Of a DNA stretch of 64,000 nucleotides, positions 16,491 to 26,279 are shown piece by piece. Within the stretch, counting starts at the first letter, position 1. The number at the start of each line of letters is the position of its first letter. The stretch is from contig JAYSEK010000009.1 of NCBI GenBank assembly GCA_041913905.1, forward strand, positions 1-64,000. Reading direction: 5' to 3'. The position numbers and the translations under genes are program-made. The stretch comes from Roseateles_B sp041913905 (GTDB lineage Bacteria; Pseudomonadota; Gammaproteobacteria; Burkholderiales; Burkholderiaceae_C). Under the pieces are notes generated by a model. The model saw only the letters and a program-made list of their open reading frames with translations, was not told the origin of the DNA and did no database searches.

Positions 16491-17606
16491 ATGCAATCAC
16501 TCTCGCCAGACTACCTCGCCAAGCTGCGCTTCGACGCGCAGCAGCTGGCGACCCTGCGCGCCCTGGGTGAGTACAGGGGCAAGCAGCAGCTCTTCGTGGC
16601 GCAGTCGCCGGAGGTCTTGAGCGATCTGCGGCAAGTGGCAGTGGTCGAGTCCACCGAGTCGTCGAACCGCCTGGAAGGCGTGGTCGTCGCCGCGCACCGG
16701 CTCAAGTCACTGGTGCTCAAGAATGCCACGCCGCAAAGCCGTTCCGAGCAAGAGGTGGCGGGCTACCGCGATGCCCTCGGTCTCATCCATGAGAGCGGCG
16801 AGCAGATGCCGTTTTCCGAAGGCACGGTCCTGCAGCTGCACGGCATGCTGTACCGCTACATGCCGCAACCAGGCGGGCACTGGAAGGCCACCAACAACGA
16901 CATCGTCGAGCGCCACCCCGATGGCAGCTCACGCATCCGCTTTCGTCCAGTTGCCGCGCACCTCACGCCCATCGCGATGGCGGACCTGATCGCGCGCTAC
17001 CGCTTGGCCTTGGATCAGCACTTGGCAGACCCCTTGGTGCTGGTGCCGCTGGCCATCCTCGACTTCCTGTGCATCCACCCCTTCCCGGATGGCAACGGCC
17101 GCATGGCACGGCTGCTCACACTGCAGCTGCTCTACCACTTCGACTATGCGGTGGGCCGCTTCATCAGCCTGGAGCGCATCTTCGAAGAATCGAAGGAAAG
17201 CTACTACGAAACGCTGGAAGCCAGTTCCCAGGGCTGGCACGAGGCCGCACACGACATCGCCCCGTGGCTCGACTACTTCTGGGGTGCGCTGCTGCGTGCC
17301 TACAAGGAATTTGAAGAGCGCGTGGGCACCATCGAGCGCGGCCGGGGCGCCAAGGGCGACCGCGTTCGCTCTGAAATTCTCAAACGCCAACTGCCCTTCT
17401 CCATATCGGAGATCGAAGAGGCCTGCCCCGGCATCAGCCGCGACATGGTGCGCGTGATCCTTCGCGCCATGAAGGCCGAGGGGGTGATTGCCCCTACGGG
17501 CAAGGGCCGCGCGGCCAAATGGAAGCAAACCGGGTTGCAGAGCACACCCACACCCAACGACACCCGCAACGGAATCGGGCCAGGGAGCCCCTCAGCAAAG
17601 ACATGA
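16491..17606 (+). CDS. Fic-domain AMP-transferase with N-terminal inhibitory motif
   Basis: A 371-residue Fic protein. The core motif HPFPDGNGR is complete at 196-204. The catalytic His should catalyse transfer of AMP (or another nucleotide part) to a target hydroxyl. The N-terminal part carries SNRLEG at 58-63, matching the (S/T)xxxE(G/N) inhibitory helix that blocks productive ATP binding, so the enzyme is probably self-restrained. The C terminus (about 290-355) is winged-helix-like (FSISEIEEACPGISRDMVRVIL). Its stop overlaps the methyltransferase ATG (ATGA), making it the first gene of a fic-mod-res operon. Possible roles are regulating the R-M system or backing it up by growth arrest. Confidence 0.9.
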   Translation: MQSLSPDYLAKLRFDAQQLATLRALGEYRGKQQLFVAQSPEVLSDLRQVAVVESTESSNRLEGVVVAAHRLKSLVLKNATPQSRSEQEVAGYRDALGLIHESGEQMPFSEGTVLQLHGMLYRYMPQPGGHWKATNNDIVERHPDGSSRIRFRPVAAHLTPIAMADLIARYRLALDQHLADPLVLVPLAILDFLCIHPFPDGNGRMARLLTLQLLYHFDYAVGRFISLERIFEESKESYYETLEASSQGWHEAAHDIAPWLDYFWGALLRAYKEFEERVGTIERGRGAKGDRVRSEILKRQLPFSISEIEEACPGISRDMVRVILRAMKAEGVIAPTGKGRAAKWKQTGLQSTPTPNDTRNGIGPGSPSAKT

Positions 17607-19483
17607 AAAACACTGGAAAGCAAAACTTGCTGGACAGCTTGGGGCAGATGTCAGCCCCGGAGCTGCGTCGGCTGCTGACTGAACACCTGACCCGCCAGAA
17701 GCTCGGCCTGTACTGGGAACGCGACGCCATTGAGCACGACAAGGCGCTGAATGCCAACGTCGTGCTGCCACGCCTCGTGCCCGAGTGGAGCCACACCCCT
17801 GAGGGCTGCACCGAGCACAGGAACTTGATCATCGAAGGCGACAACTTCGACAGCCTGCGTTTGCTGCGGGCCACCCACGCCGGCAAGGTACGGGTGATCT
17901 ACATCGACCCGCCCTACAACACAGGCAACAAGGACTGGGTCTACAACGACAGCTACGTCGGCCAGAACGACCGCTGGCGCCACAGCCAGTGGTTGGAATT
18001 TCTCTATCAACGCCTGACGCTCGCGCGCGATCTGCTCAGCAGCGATGGCGTCATCATGGTCAGCATCAACGACGAGAACCGCGCGCGGCTTGAACTGCTG
18101 ATGGATGAAATTTTTCCCGGCAGACGCCTGGGGACGATCGTATGGCGGACTCGCCAAGGCTCCAATGCGGACCAACAGTGCTTCTTGTCTGTGGATCACG
18201 AACATGTTCTCGTCTATGGCAACCCTGGATTTGCGTTCAAGGGTTTTGACAAGAGCTACGAGATGTACAGCAACCCGGACAGAGATCCGCGAGGGGACTG
18301 GCGAACAAGCGACTTAACTCTTGGCTTTTCCTACAAAGAGCGACCGAATCTCTACTACCCGTTGGTTGACCCCAAGACAGGCATCCACTACCCGCCGAAC
18401 CCAGATCGCATCTGGGTCTATGCCAGCGAAACGCGCCTGAAGCCAGGCCAAACCCTTCAGGCGAAGAGCATGGAAGAGTTTGGGCGACTCGGTCAGATCT
18501 TGTTCCCACAGGACCAAAGGGTTGAGACCTGGCACACGCTGGAAGACTTGCTGAAAGCAATTGACGCAGGTGATGTCCCTCGGAGCGGCAAGACGCCCAT
18601 CCTGAGACGGGACCTCCCGGAGCTTGAACAGTGGGTCGGCAAACCGGTCGGTTTCGGCCGCCCACAGTTCAAACGTTACAAAGCCGATCTGCGCAACCAG
18701 ACCCAACCTCTGTCGAGTTGGATCGTGCCGAGCTTCGAAGAAGGGACCTACGAGGCTGAAGCCAACCTGACCTCCGCCACCAACCAAGAGGGCGCCCGCC
18801 AAGTTGCTCAGATTTTCGGTGACCGGGCATTCAATTACGCCAAGCCAGCCTCTCTGATCAAGGGCCTGCTGGCCCAAGCGGCACGTCCCGACGACATCGT
18901 GCTGGACTTCTTTGCCGGTTCGGGCACGACGGGTCAGGTCGTCATGGAACTCAATGCGGAAGATGGTGGACGCCGTCGGTTCATTCTGTGTAGCAGCACG
19001 GAGGCCAATGACAAAGAGCCTGCCAAGAACCTGTGCCGCGATGTGTGTGCGGAACGCATCCGCAGAGTCATGCAGGGCTATGGGGGCAAAGACGCCCACA
19101 GCTTGGATCGCGGCGGCGAGTTCGCCTATCTGCAACTCGACAAGCTGGACGCAGCCGATGTGGCACTGGATGCCACAGCGGACCATGCAACCACTCTGCT
19201 GACCATGCGCCACGCGGCGGCTGCGCCTGTGACACATCAAAGCGGCGCAGTACGCCTCATTGCCAAGGGTGCCGACTGGCTGATGGCGCTGTGCCCCACC
19301 GTCAATGCGCAGGTGCTCGACGAGTTGTGCGGCTTGCCAGACCGGCACCAAGTGGCTCGTCTGGTGATTTACGCCCCACGCCCGAAAGCCTTGGCAGCCT
19401 TGCTGGCTGAGCGCGGCATAGAGGCACAAGTCCACGCGCTGCGCCAAGCAATGATTCAAGGTCAGGGAGGCCGCCAACAATGA
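17603..19483 (+). CDS. mod: type III restriction-modification methyltransferase (Mod)
   Basis: A SAM-dependent adenine-N6 (or cytosine-N4) DNA methyltransferase of 626 residues. Motif IV DPPYNTG starts at residue 102 and comes before the SAM motif DFFAGSGTTGQ near 434-445. That is the beta-class order used by type III Mod proteins. The central part (about 190-410) is the variable target-recognition region, and WRTRQGSNADQQCF marks its beginning. The start overlaps the Fic stop and the stop overlaps the res ATG, so all three are translationally coupled. The frame is open from 17519, but that part lies within the Fic gene. Confidence 0.92.
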   Translation: MKNTGKQNLLDSLGQMSAPELRRLLTEHLTRQKLGLYWERDAIEHDKALNANVVLPRLVPEWSHTPEGCTEHRNLIIEGDNFDSLRLLRATHAGKVRVIYIDPPYNTGNKDWVYNDSYVGQNDRWRHSQWLEFLYQRLTLARDLLSSDGVIMVSINDENRARLELLMDEIFPGRRLGTIVWRTRQGSNADQQCFLSVDHEHVLVYGNPGFAFKGFDKSYEMYSNPDRDPRGDWRTSDLTLGFSYKERPNLYYPLVDPKTGIHYPPNPDRIWVYASETRLKPGQTLQAKSMEEFGRLGQILFPQDQRVETWHTLEDLLKAIDAGDVPRSGKTPILRRDLPELEQWVGKPVGFGRPQFKRYKADLRNQTQPLSSWIVPSFEEGTYEAEANLTSATNQEGARQVAQIFGDRAFNYAKPASLIKGLLAQAARPDDIVLDFFAGSGTTGQVVMELNAEDGGRRRFILCSSTEANDKEPAKNLCRDVCAERIRRVMQGYGGKDAHSLDRGGEFAYLQLDKLDAADVALDATADHATTLLTMRHAAAAPVTHQSGAVRLIAKGADWLMALCPTVNAQVLDELCGLPDRHQVARLVIYAPRPKALAALLAERGIEAQVHALRQAMIQGQGGRQQ

Positions 19484-22242
19484 ACACGCCCGACACGCAA
19501 ACAACCACGATGCCTGCGGCACAGCCCAAGTTCCAAGCCACGCTGGACCTGGCAGTCCGAGCCTCAACGCATCAGCCCGAGCAGTTCCAGGCGGAACTGA
19601 TGAACAACATCACCAAGGCTTTGTTGCGCACGCCATCACCGCCGTGCCTGCTGCGTGCACCCACGGGCTCGGGCAAGACCTTTGTCATGGGCCAAGTCTT
19701 GCAACGCGTCGGGGCGCAGCGCAACGTGCTGTGGTTTTGGTTTGTTCCTTTCGTGACACTGGTGGGGCAAACGCTGGATTCGCTGCTGCAGCACGCATCA
19801 GGCCTGTCGCCCGTGCTGTTTTCGCAGGGACGCAATCAGGACCTGGATGCGGGCACGGTTCTCATTTCCACCGCACAAGGCGTGGCGCGTGCCCAATGGC
19901 GCACCAAAGGCTACGACGCCGATGCCGACGACGATGTGCGCACCTTGGCTGCCTTGGTGGCGCGCGCGCGTGCCAAGGGCTTGCAAATTGGCCTCGTGGT
20001 GGATGAAGCACACATCGGCCTGGACAAGAGCACCGAGTTCGGCAAGTTTGCGCACTGGTTGCAGGCGGACTACCTTCTCATGGCAACCGCCACGCCCAAG
20101 GACCAGCGGCTGACCGACTTCCTGGCCCATGCCGGCTATAGCGGGCAGGAGCACTTCTCGGTCAGCCGGGATGATGTCGTCAAGGCCCGGCTGAACAAGC
20201 AGTACATCGAGGCGGTGGTGTACAGCTTGGGCACAACCATGCAGCAGGTGACCGACTTGCGGCGCACGGTGCTACGCCAGGCTTGGGCACGCAATGTGTT
20301 GATCGGCCAACGGCTGCAGCAAGCTGGCGTTGCCTGCACGCCTTTGCTGCTGGTGCAGGTCGCCAATGGCGAGCGCACCGTGGACGAGGCGGCTGAAGAA
20401 TTGATGCGACAGTGCAAGGTGCCGCCCGAAGCCATTGGCAAGCACTCTGCCGATGAACCCGACCCGGTGTTGATGGCCGCGATTGCCAACGACACCACCA
20501 AACAGGTGCTGATCTTCAAGCAGTCGGCAGGCACGGGATTCGACGCCCCGCGCGCTTTCGTTCTGGCCAGCACCAAGCCCGTGAATGACGCGGACTTCGC
20601 CATGCAGTTCATCGGCCGAGTCATGCGAGTGGCACGGCAGGTTCGCGAAGGTTTCCCCAAACCGCAACCCATTCCCGCTGAGCTGAACACTGCCTATGTG
20701 TACCTGGGCAATGCCCAGGCACAGGCGGGGTTTGAAGCTGCGGTACAGGCCACCAGCGCGGTGAAGAGCCAGCTTGAAGGGCAGACCGAGAAGCTGATGA
20801 CCCGCCATACCGTGGCCGGGGGCGTGGTTTACACCAACCGGCCTACGGCAGACCAGCCCCTGAGCTACAACCTGGGGCTACCCGGCACGCAGGCCACCGT
20901 CCCACCGGAAGCGTCAGAGTCCACGCCAACATCTCCATCATGGTTGCCCACTGCGAACGGTGCCACACCACAGCCGTGGGGGCAGGATTTGTTCGGCGAC
21001 CCGACCTGGACGCTCGACACCCAGGCTGCAGAACCTGCGCAGAAAAAGCCCGCTCGCATCGACAAGCCTCGCACGCGTTCTGAGGTCTTGGCCGCCTTGA
21101 AAGAGAACCGGCTTAAAACATTCCATCGCAAAGGCAACCTGCCCACCCTCGGTGCGGCGCTCAAGTCTGAAGAAAAGCCTTCGATGGTCGATCTGTCGGC
21201 CATCTCGCTGCATGTCGCGAAGTCTCTGGAGATCGGTTCAACCCTGGCCCAGACAGCAGTCAACGCAGCCCTCAACCGAGTGCGGCAGAAGGAGCTTCAC
21301 AAGGAACTCACCGAAGGTACCAGCTATGCCGAGGACATTCAGGTTGTGACGGATCGCGCCGCCTTGGCGCGAGAGGCGATGGCAGCCCTGGAAGAGCTTC
21401 CCCACGCAGAGGAAGAGGACTACCGCATCATCGTGCAGGCCATTTCTGCCCGATTGAGTTCCACCTTGAACGCTGCGCTTGAGGCAGCACCTTCGCAAGT
21501 GGCGCTGTCAGAGCAAGACCTGGTGCGCCTGTCGCGAGATGCGGCTCACTGGGTCATCCGCGACTGCGCGCAGGAACTTCGCGAAGCCATCTTCCAAGCC
21601 ATTGCCGACCAGGCGAAGCAGGTGGATGCCCAACCCCTTCCCGATGTGATGATCTTCCCGGAAGACCTTTCACTCGAAGCCTCCAGTAAGAACATTTATG
21701 GTGTGCTGCCCCCATCCACCGAGGACGCACAAGACGTGGAGACGGTGCTCTTCATGGACGAGCGGAAATGGTGGACGGATCAGCTGTTCGCACTCGACGA
21801 CGGCAGCACCTTCAGCGTTGGACGGTATGACGGCTGGGTGAAGCTCAACACCCTGGAGCAGGCGTTCGCCAAAGCGCTGGACGAAGCTGATTTCGTCCAT
21901 TGGTGGCATCGGAACCCGGACAAAAAGCCCTACTCGGTCCGCGTGGTGCGGGCTGAGCATGACCACTACTTCTATCCCGATTTCGTGGTCTGTGTGTCAC
22001 ATGAGGCCGGTGAAGCCCCCATGCAGCGTCTGCTGGAAACCAAGGAGAGCACCAAGGATGCCGCACGCAAGTCCCAGCACTTCCCCGCTGCTTACGGCAA
22101 GGTTCTGTTCCTCACGCCAGACGGCAATCGCCTGCGTTGGGTGAATGACGATGGCAGTCTCGGTGAGGTAGTCAAGCTGACAGAGACGAACGCGATCCAG
22201 ACGAAGCTAAAGGCATCTCAGCACACTTGTCAGCCTGTTTGA
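19480..22242 (+). CDS. res: type III restriction enzyme (Res), helicase-nuclease
   Basis: A 920-residue SF2 translocase plus nuclease. Walker A PTGSGKT is at 61-67, DEAH in VVDEAHIGL near 174, the TATP motif at 204-207, and the late helicase motif FIGRVMRVARQ near 376. The C terminus carries a PD-(D/E)xK nuclease site: YPDFVV near 831 and LLETKES near 851. With Mod it would cleave DNA that lacks methylation after ATP-driven sliding. It overlaps mod by four bases. A proline-rich linker (about 470-540) joins the helicase to a helical region. Confidence 0.9.
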   Translation: MNTPDTQTTTMPAAQPKFQATLDLAVRASTHQPEQFQAELMNNITKALLRTPSPPCLLRAPTGSGKTFVMGQVLQRVGAQRNVLWFWFVPFVTLVGQTLDSLLQHASGLSPVLFSQGRNQDLDAGTVLISTAQGVARAQWRTKGYDADADDDVRTLAALVARARAKGLQIGLVVDEAHIGLDKSTEFGKFAHWLQADYLLMATATPKDQRLTDFLAHAGYSGQEHFSVSRDDVVKARLNKQYIEAVVYSLGTTMQQVTDLRRTVLRQAWARNVLIGQRLQQAGVACTPLLLVQVANGERTVDEAAEELMRQCKVPPEAIGKHSADEPDPVLMAAIANDTTKQVLIFKQSAGTGFDAPRAFVLASTKPVNDADFAMQFIGRVMRVARQVREGFPKPQPIPAELNTAYVYLGNAQAQAGFEAAVQATSAVKSQLEGQTEKLMTRHTVAGGVVYTNRPTADQPLSYNLGLPGTQATVPPEASESTPTSPSWLPTANGATPQPWGQDLFGDPTWTLDTQAAEPAQKKPARIDKPRTRSEVLAALKENRLKTFHRKGNLPTLGAALKSEEKPSMVDLSAISLHVAKSLEIGSTLAQTAVNAALNRVRQKELHKELTEGTSYAEDIQVVTDRAALAREAMAALEELPHAEEEDYRIIVQAISARLSSTLNAALEAAPSQVALSEQDLVRLSRDAAHWVIRDCAQELREAIFQAIADQAKQVDAQPLPDVMIFPEDLSLEASSKNIYGVLPPSTEDAQDVETVLFMDERKWWTDQLFALDDGSTFSVGRYDGWVKLNTLEQAFAKALDEADFVHWWHRNPDKKPYSVRVVRAEHDHYFYPDFVVCVSHEAGEAPMQRLLETKESTKDAARKSQHFPAAYGKVLFLTPDGNRLRWVNDDGSLGEVVKLTETNAIQTKLKASQHTCQPV

Positions 22243-22464
22243 ATCAACTGCCAAGGACAAAAGCGTGCCGCACACAACTCAAACAAAAGAACCCCTCAGC
22301 AGCGCCCCGGCTTTCAGAGCCAGGACACCGAGAGGGGCCGTGTTGCGCAGGATTGTCGGAGCAGCTGGTGTCCAGGTCAACGCACCCTCAGACGCACGGC
22401 AGCGATGGTTGCGCGCCGCCAGCTAGCTTGCCGCTGAAGGCACAAAAAAGACAAAGGGAGAAGA

Positions 22465-24669
22465 ATGTCAGAACAAATTAGCAGTCACCCCTCAGGCACC
22501 ACCTGGTTCGTCGGGGCAAGCTTCGGCCACACCGATGACCAGAGCGCTCGCTTCCTCGAAGAAGGCATCTGGGAGATCAGCAGCCCTAGCCAGAAGGAGC
22601 AGGCGCTGGTTCGCTCCATGCGGCCTGGTGAGCGCATTGCCATCAAGGCCGCGTATGTGCGCAAGCACGGTCTGCCTTTCGACAACCGTCAGCAGACGGT
22701 GTCTGTCATGGGCATCAAGGCCATCGGCGTCATCACCGAGAACCCACAGGACGGTGAACGCGTCAAAGTGCAGTGGCAGCCCGCCGATGGCGTGCGCGAG
22801 TGGTACTTCTACACCTACCGCCCCACCATCTGGCGCGTTGTGCCCGGCGAATGGAATGCGGATGCACTGATCGAGTTCGCATTCAACGGCAAGCCCCAAG
22901 ACATCGAGCGATTCCGCAACGCCCCGTACTGGAAAGACCGCTTCGGCACCCTCTTCCAGTGGGCAGACTTCTACGAGGCCATCGCCGAGAAGCTGCTGGC
23001 GTATGCAAGCGACCGAGTGCCGCTCATTCAAGGCATCCACCAGATTGCTCAGCGCGTTCAAGGCCTGGGCTATCTGCAAGACAAATTCCCAGATGGAAGC
23101 AGCGGTCCACTGCAGGACATCTGCCCGTTCACAGTAATCGGCACGTTCAACCGAGGCATGACGGACGCCAACCGCAAGCTGATTGCGGCAGAGCTGGCGA
23201 AGCTGCTTGGCGTCACCGTGCCTGTGCCCGCGACGTTCGAAGGCATCCCCGTACTCAACAACCAGCGCTCCTGGTTCTTCCGCTACGCGGACAAGCGTGG
23301 GGCCGGAGACATTGATGCCCTTTGGCGCGTCTTTGCCGCAGCGCAGGTGCTGGTTGAAGACGACGGGCCGGGCACCCGCGACGAGTTCATCGAGGCCTAT
23401 GACGCCGCGACCCAGGTCTGGGGTGTGGCGTGGAATCTGTCCACTGGCCTGTATTGGACTGCCCCCTGGGAGTTTCCGACGTTGGACAGCCAGTCGCGAC
23501 ACTACATCCAGAAGCGCCTGGGCGTTCCGATCACCACCCCAGCGCCGCAAGCGCCATGTGATGCGGCCACGTATTTGCAACTTGCCGACGACCTTCGTAC
23601 GCGGTTCGCGGAGGAAGACTACCCCGTGCACAGCTTCCCGGAGTTGTCGCTGGCATCGTGGCAGTTCAAGGATGCGACGCCTGCGCCTCAGGACGACGAA
23701 GTCACGCCGGACATGGCCGACGATGACTCAGGCGATGAGCTTGCAGCCGAAGTCGTCCAGTCTCAGGCCCCCATCGTTCCCTACTCTCTCGCCGACATCA
23801 CACGTGACGGCTGCTTCATGTCGGAGCCAGAGCTTGAGCAGCTACTGGACCGGCTGCGCACCAAGAAGAATCTGATCCTGCAAGGCCCCCCCGGCACCGG
23901 CAAGACATGGCTGGCCAAGCGACTGGCCTTTGCCTTGATGGGGCAAAAGGACGAGAGCAAGGTGAGAGCCGTCCAGTTCCACCCGAACCTTTCGTACGAG
24001 GACTTCGTGCGCGGCTGGCGGCCTACTGGCGAGGGCAAGCTGACGCTCGCCGATGGAGTCTTCATGGAAGCCATCAAGGCTGCGAAGAAGGAGCCCGCAG
24101 CCAAGTTCGTCGTCGTCATCGAGGAGATCAACCGAGGCAATCCGGCCCAGGTGTTCGGTGAATTGCTGACGCTGCTGGAGTCAGGCAAGCGCACCCCCAG
24201 CGAGGCATTGGAGCTGTGCTACCCAGATGCAGACGGCGTACGGCGGCCGGTCCACATCCCCGAGAACCTTCATGTCATCGGCACCATGAACATTGCGGAT
24301 CGGTCGTTGGCGCTGGTCGATCTGGCGTTGCGGCGCCGCTTTGCGTTTGTAAGCCTTGAGCCGCGCCTAGGCCCAGCATGGCGGAACTGGGTGGTTTCAG
24401 CCTGCGGTGTGGATGAAGCACTGGCGTCAGACATCGAGCGACGCATGGCAGAGCTGAACGAGCAGATTGCAGCGGATGCACGCCTGGGCAAGCAGTTCCG
24501 AATCGGTCACAGCTATGTCACGCCCGTGCATCGGGTAGATACGGGCAGCACCCGGCGATGGTTCCAGCAAGTCGTGGACACAGAAATCGGCCCCCTGCTG
24601 GAAGAGTATTGGTTTGACTCCCCAGAGGAGGCGCGTCAGGCCACCGCACGGTTGCTGCAGGGCTGGTGA
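22465..24669 (+). CDS. mcrB: McrB-type AAA+ GTPase of a McrBC restriction system
   Basis: The motor subunit of a modification-dependent restriction system. The 734-residue protein has an N-terminal domain (residues 12-130, TTWFVGASFGHTDD...) that looks like an EVE/PUA-type reader of modified bases. The McrB-type AAA+ domain has Walker A GPPGTGKT near 474-481, VQFHPNLSYEDFVRGW, Walker B VVVIEEINRG near 550, and the McrB signature TMNIADRSLALVD. RBS GGGAGAAG directly precedes the ATG. The stop overlaps the mcrC start (TGATG). The 222 bp before it hold no convincing gene. Confidence 0.93.
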   Translation: MSEQISSHPSGTTWFVGASFGHTDDQSARFLEEGIWEISSPSQKEQALVRSMRPGERIAIKAAYVRKHGLPFDNRQQTVSVMGIKAIGVITENPQDGERVKVQWQPADGVREWYFYTYRPTIWRVVPGEWNADALIEFAFNGKPQDIERFRNAPYWKDRFGTLFQWADFYEAIAEKLLAYASDRVPLIQGIHQIAQRVQGLGYLQDKFPDGSSGPLQDICPFTVIGTFNRGMTDANRKLIAAELAKLLGVTVPVPATFEGIPVLNNQRSWFFRYADKRGAGDIDALWRVFAAAQVLVEDDGPGTRDEFIEAYDAATQVWGVAWNLSTGLYWTAPWEFPTLDSQSRHYIQKRLGVPITTPAPQAPCDAATYLQLADDLRTRFAEEDYPVHSFPELSLASWQFKDATPAPQDDEVTPDMADDDSGDELAAEVVQSQAPIVPYSLADITRDGCFMSEPELEQLLDRLRTKKNLILQGPPGTGKTWLAKRLAFALMGQKDESKVRAVQFHPNLSYEDFVRGWRPTGEGKLTLADGVFMEAIKAAKKEPAAKFVVVIEEINRGNPAQVFGELLTLLESGKRTPSEALELCYPDADGVRRPVHIPENLHVIGTMNIADRSLALVDLALRRRFAFVSLEPRLGPAWRNWVVSACGVDEALASDIERRMAELNEQIAADARLGKQFRIGHSYVTPVHRVDTGSTRRWFQQVVDTEIGPLLEEYWFDSPEEARQATARLLQGW

Positions 24670-25790
24670 TGGGTCTGATCGCGCCACCGATTTCCGCCGA
24701 GCCAGGGTTCACGCCCGGATTCGTGGGGCGCATTCCTGTGCGGAACCTGTGGCTGTTGATGCTGTATGCGTCGGACCTATATCGGACTGGCGGCACCGCC
24801 CATGTGGCGGTCGAAGAAAGCCCAGATGAGTTGCCCGATCTGGTGGCAGAAATTTTGGCCCATGCCGTTGAGACTCGGCTGCATCGTCAACTGAGCCTGG
24901 GCTACCGATCTCGGGAAGAGTGGCTCAGCCGCGTTCGCGGGCGCATCGATGTGCTGACCACTGAGCGGCGCCAGTTGCTGGATCGCGGCTTGGTGGCCTG
25001 CCGCTTTGCGGAGCTCACCATCGACACGCCACGGAATCGTTTCGTCCGCGCTGCATTGGAGTCCGTCGCCCGCCTGGTCAAGAAGCCAGTTGTCGCCCAT
25101 CGGTGCCGATCTCTTGCTGCTGCGATGTGGTCCCGAGGCGTCGCAGGCCAGCCGCCGACCCGCGCCCAGATGAGCGCTGATCGATTCGGACGCCATGATG
25201 CGGACGACCAATTCATGGTGGCAGCAGCCAAGCTTGCCGATGACCTGGCGCTACCCACGGAATCCGCAGGCGGCAACGTGCTGGCGATGCCTGGCCGGGA
25301 GGAGGCTTGGGTTCGTCGTCTATTTGAGCGCGCCGTTGGCGGCTTGTATGCCGTGGTGCTCAGTCCACTCGGGTGGCATGTTCGTTGCGGCGCGACGCTG
25401 CAGTGGCAAATCTCGTCCAAGACGGAAGGTATTGATGACATCTTGCCTGCCATGCGGACCGACGTGGTGCTCGACCATGGTGGCTCGGGGCGACGTATCG
25501 TCATCGACACCAAGTTCACCTCCATCGTCACGGCAGGGTGGTATCGAGAGCAAAGCCTGCGCAGCGGCTACATCTACCAGATGTACGCCTATCTGCTGTC
25601 ACAGGTCGGCTGTGGCGATGCACTGGCAGACTCGGCAAGCGGCCTGTTGCTGCACCCCGCCGTTGGAACGATGGTCGATGAGACAGTCGTCATCCAGGGT
25701 CATCCGCTCCGCTTTGCGACCGTGGACTTGGCAGCGAAACCTGCAGAGATTCGTGCGCAGTTGCTGAAGTGCGTCGAGGTGCCATGCTGA
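24669..25790 (+). CDS. mcrC: McrC-type nuclease subunit of a McrBC restriction system
   Basis: A 373-residue endonuclease partner of McrB. The N-terminal region starts GFVGRIPVRNLWLLMLYASDL, a family hallmark. A PD-(D/E)xK site lies at RTDVVLD (about 260) and RIVIDTKF (about 276), followed by the helix with YIYQMYAYL. The McrBC complex cleaves DNA carrying modified cytosines, typically phage or foreign-methylated DNA. ATG 24669 overlaps the mcrB stop by one base, and a GTG one codon earlier is the alternative. Confidence 0.92.
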   Translation: MGLIAPPISAEPGFTPGFVGRIPVRNLWLLMLYASDLYRTGGTAHVAVEESPDELPDLVAEILAHAVETRLHRQLSLGYRSREEWLSRVRGRIDVLTTERRQLLDRGLVACRFAELTIDTPRNRFVRAALESVARLVKKPVVAHRCRSLAAAMWSRGVAGQPPTRAQMSADRFGRHDADDQFMVAAAKLADDLALPTESAGGNVLAMPGREEAWVRRLFERAVGGLYAVVLSPLGWHVRCGATLQWQISSKTEGIDDILPAMRTDVVLDHGGSGRRIVIDTKFTSIVTAGWYREQSLRSGYIYQMYAYLLSQVGCGDALADSASGLLLHPAVGTMVDETVVIQGHPLRFATVDLAAKPAEIRAQLLKCVEVPC

Positions 25791-26279
25791 CGCGCTCCTG
25801 GCCGCTCCCCTCCTTGGGTCGCCACACTGCTGGGCGACATGACGCCACACTGCGTGGCGGGGTGTCAGCACACTGCTGCCACATTGGGCGGAGACCTCTT
25901 GACACTGAGTTCACACATGGCCCCCACCTGTTTCACACAAAGCAGGCACCGGTCTTCGCGCAAGGGTTGGCACCGTCTGTCGCACATTTATGGTGGACGC
26001 ACGTTCGCAGGGACGCTGTCCCCACCGCATTTGGCACATTCTTTGAGTTCGCTTCTTCGAGCTCAAAGAATGTGGCCGCTGGGCGCCAAACCGACAGGTT
26101 TGGTGGGCAGCGGCAGCTGGGGACAGTGCAGGAGAAAGATGCGTCCAGATCAGGCAACAGGTTGAATCCTTGCTGCGGCCATGGGCCGGTGTGCCGCCAT
26201 GCGCGGCTGTGGGCGACACCAAATGGTCTGGAGTCGCGCACCGAGCACGCTGCTCGCCATGGCGGGAGGTTGAGCTGAC
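25791..26279. other. 489-bp non-coding region between mcrC and jetA with repeats and nested inverted repeats
   Basis: No open frame here looks like protein. The stretch holds the 23-bp-spaced CACACTGC array and a nested inverted-repeat block. The outer arms are CTGTCCCCA (26016-26024) and TGGGGACAG (26118-26126). A perfect 13-bp inner inverted repeat is CACATTCTTTGAG (26035-26047) with CTCAAAGAATGTG (26062-26074), and a small hairpin CCAAACC-GACA-GGTTTGG follows. It probably contains the Wadjet promoter and regulatory elements, or a structured RNA. Confidence 0.6.
25823..25876 (+). repeat. three CACACTGC repeats at exact 23-bp spacing
   Basis: CACACTGC occurs at 25823, 25846 and 25869. The first two are preceded by the shared CGC. 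The spacing of about two helical turns resembles an iteron or operator array. It lies in the non-coding gap between mcrC and jetA. Confidence 0.6.

Noticed and set aside
22227..22481. 84-codon open frame between res and mcrB
   Set aside because: It overlaps both neighbours, has no ribosome binding site and no recognisable features.
25769..26278. 169-codon open frame between mcrC and jetA
   Set aside because: Composition looks random, it overlaps mcrC and runs through the inverted repeats; I treat the region as non-coding.
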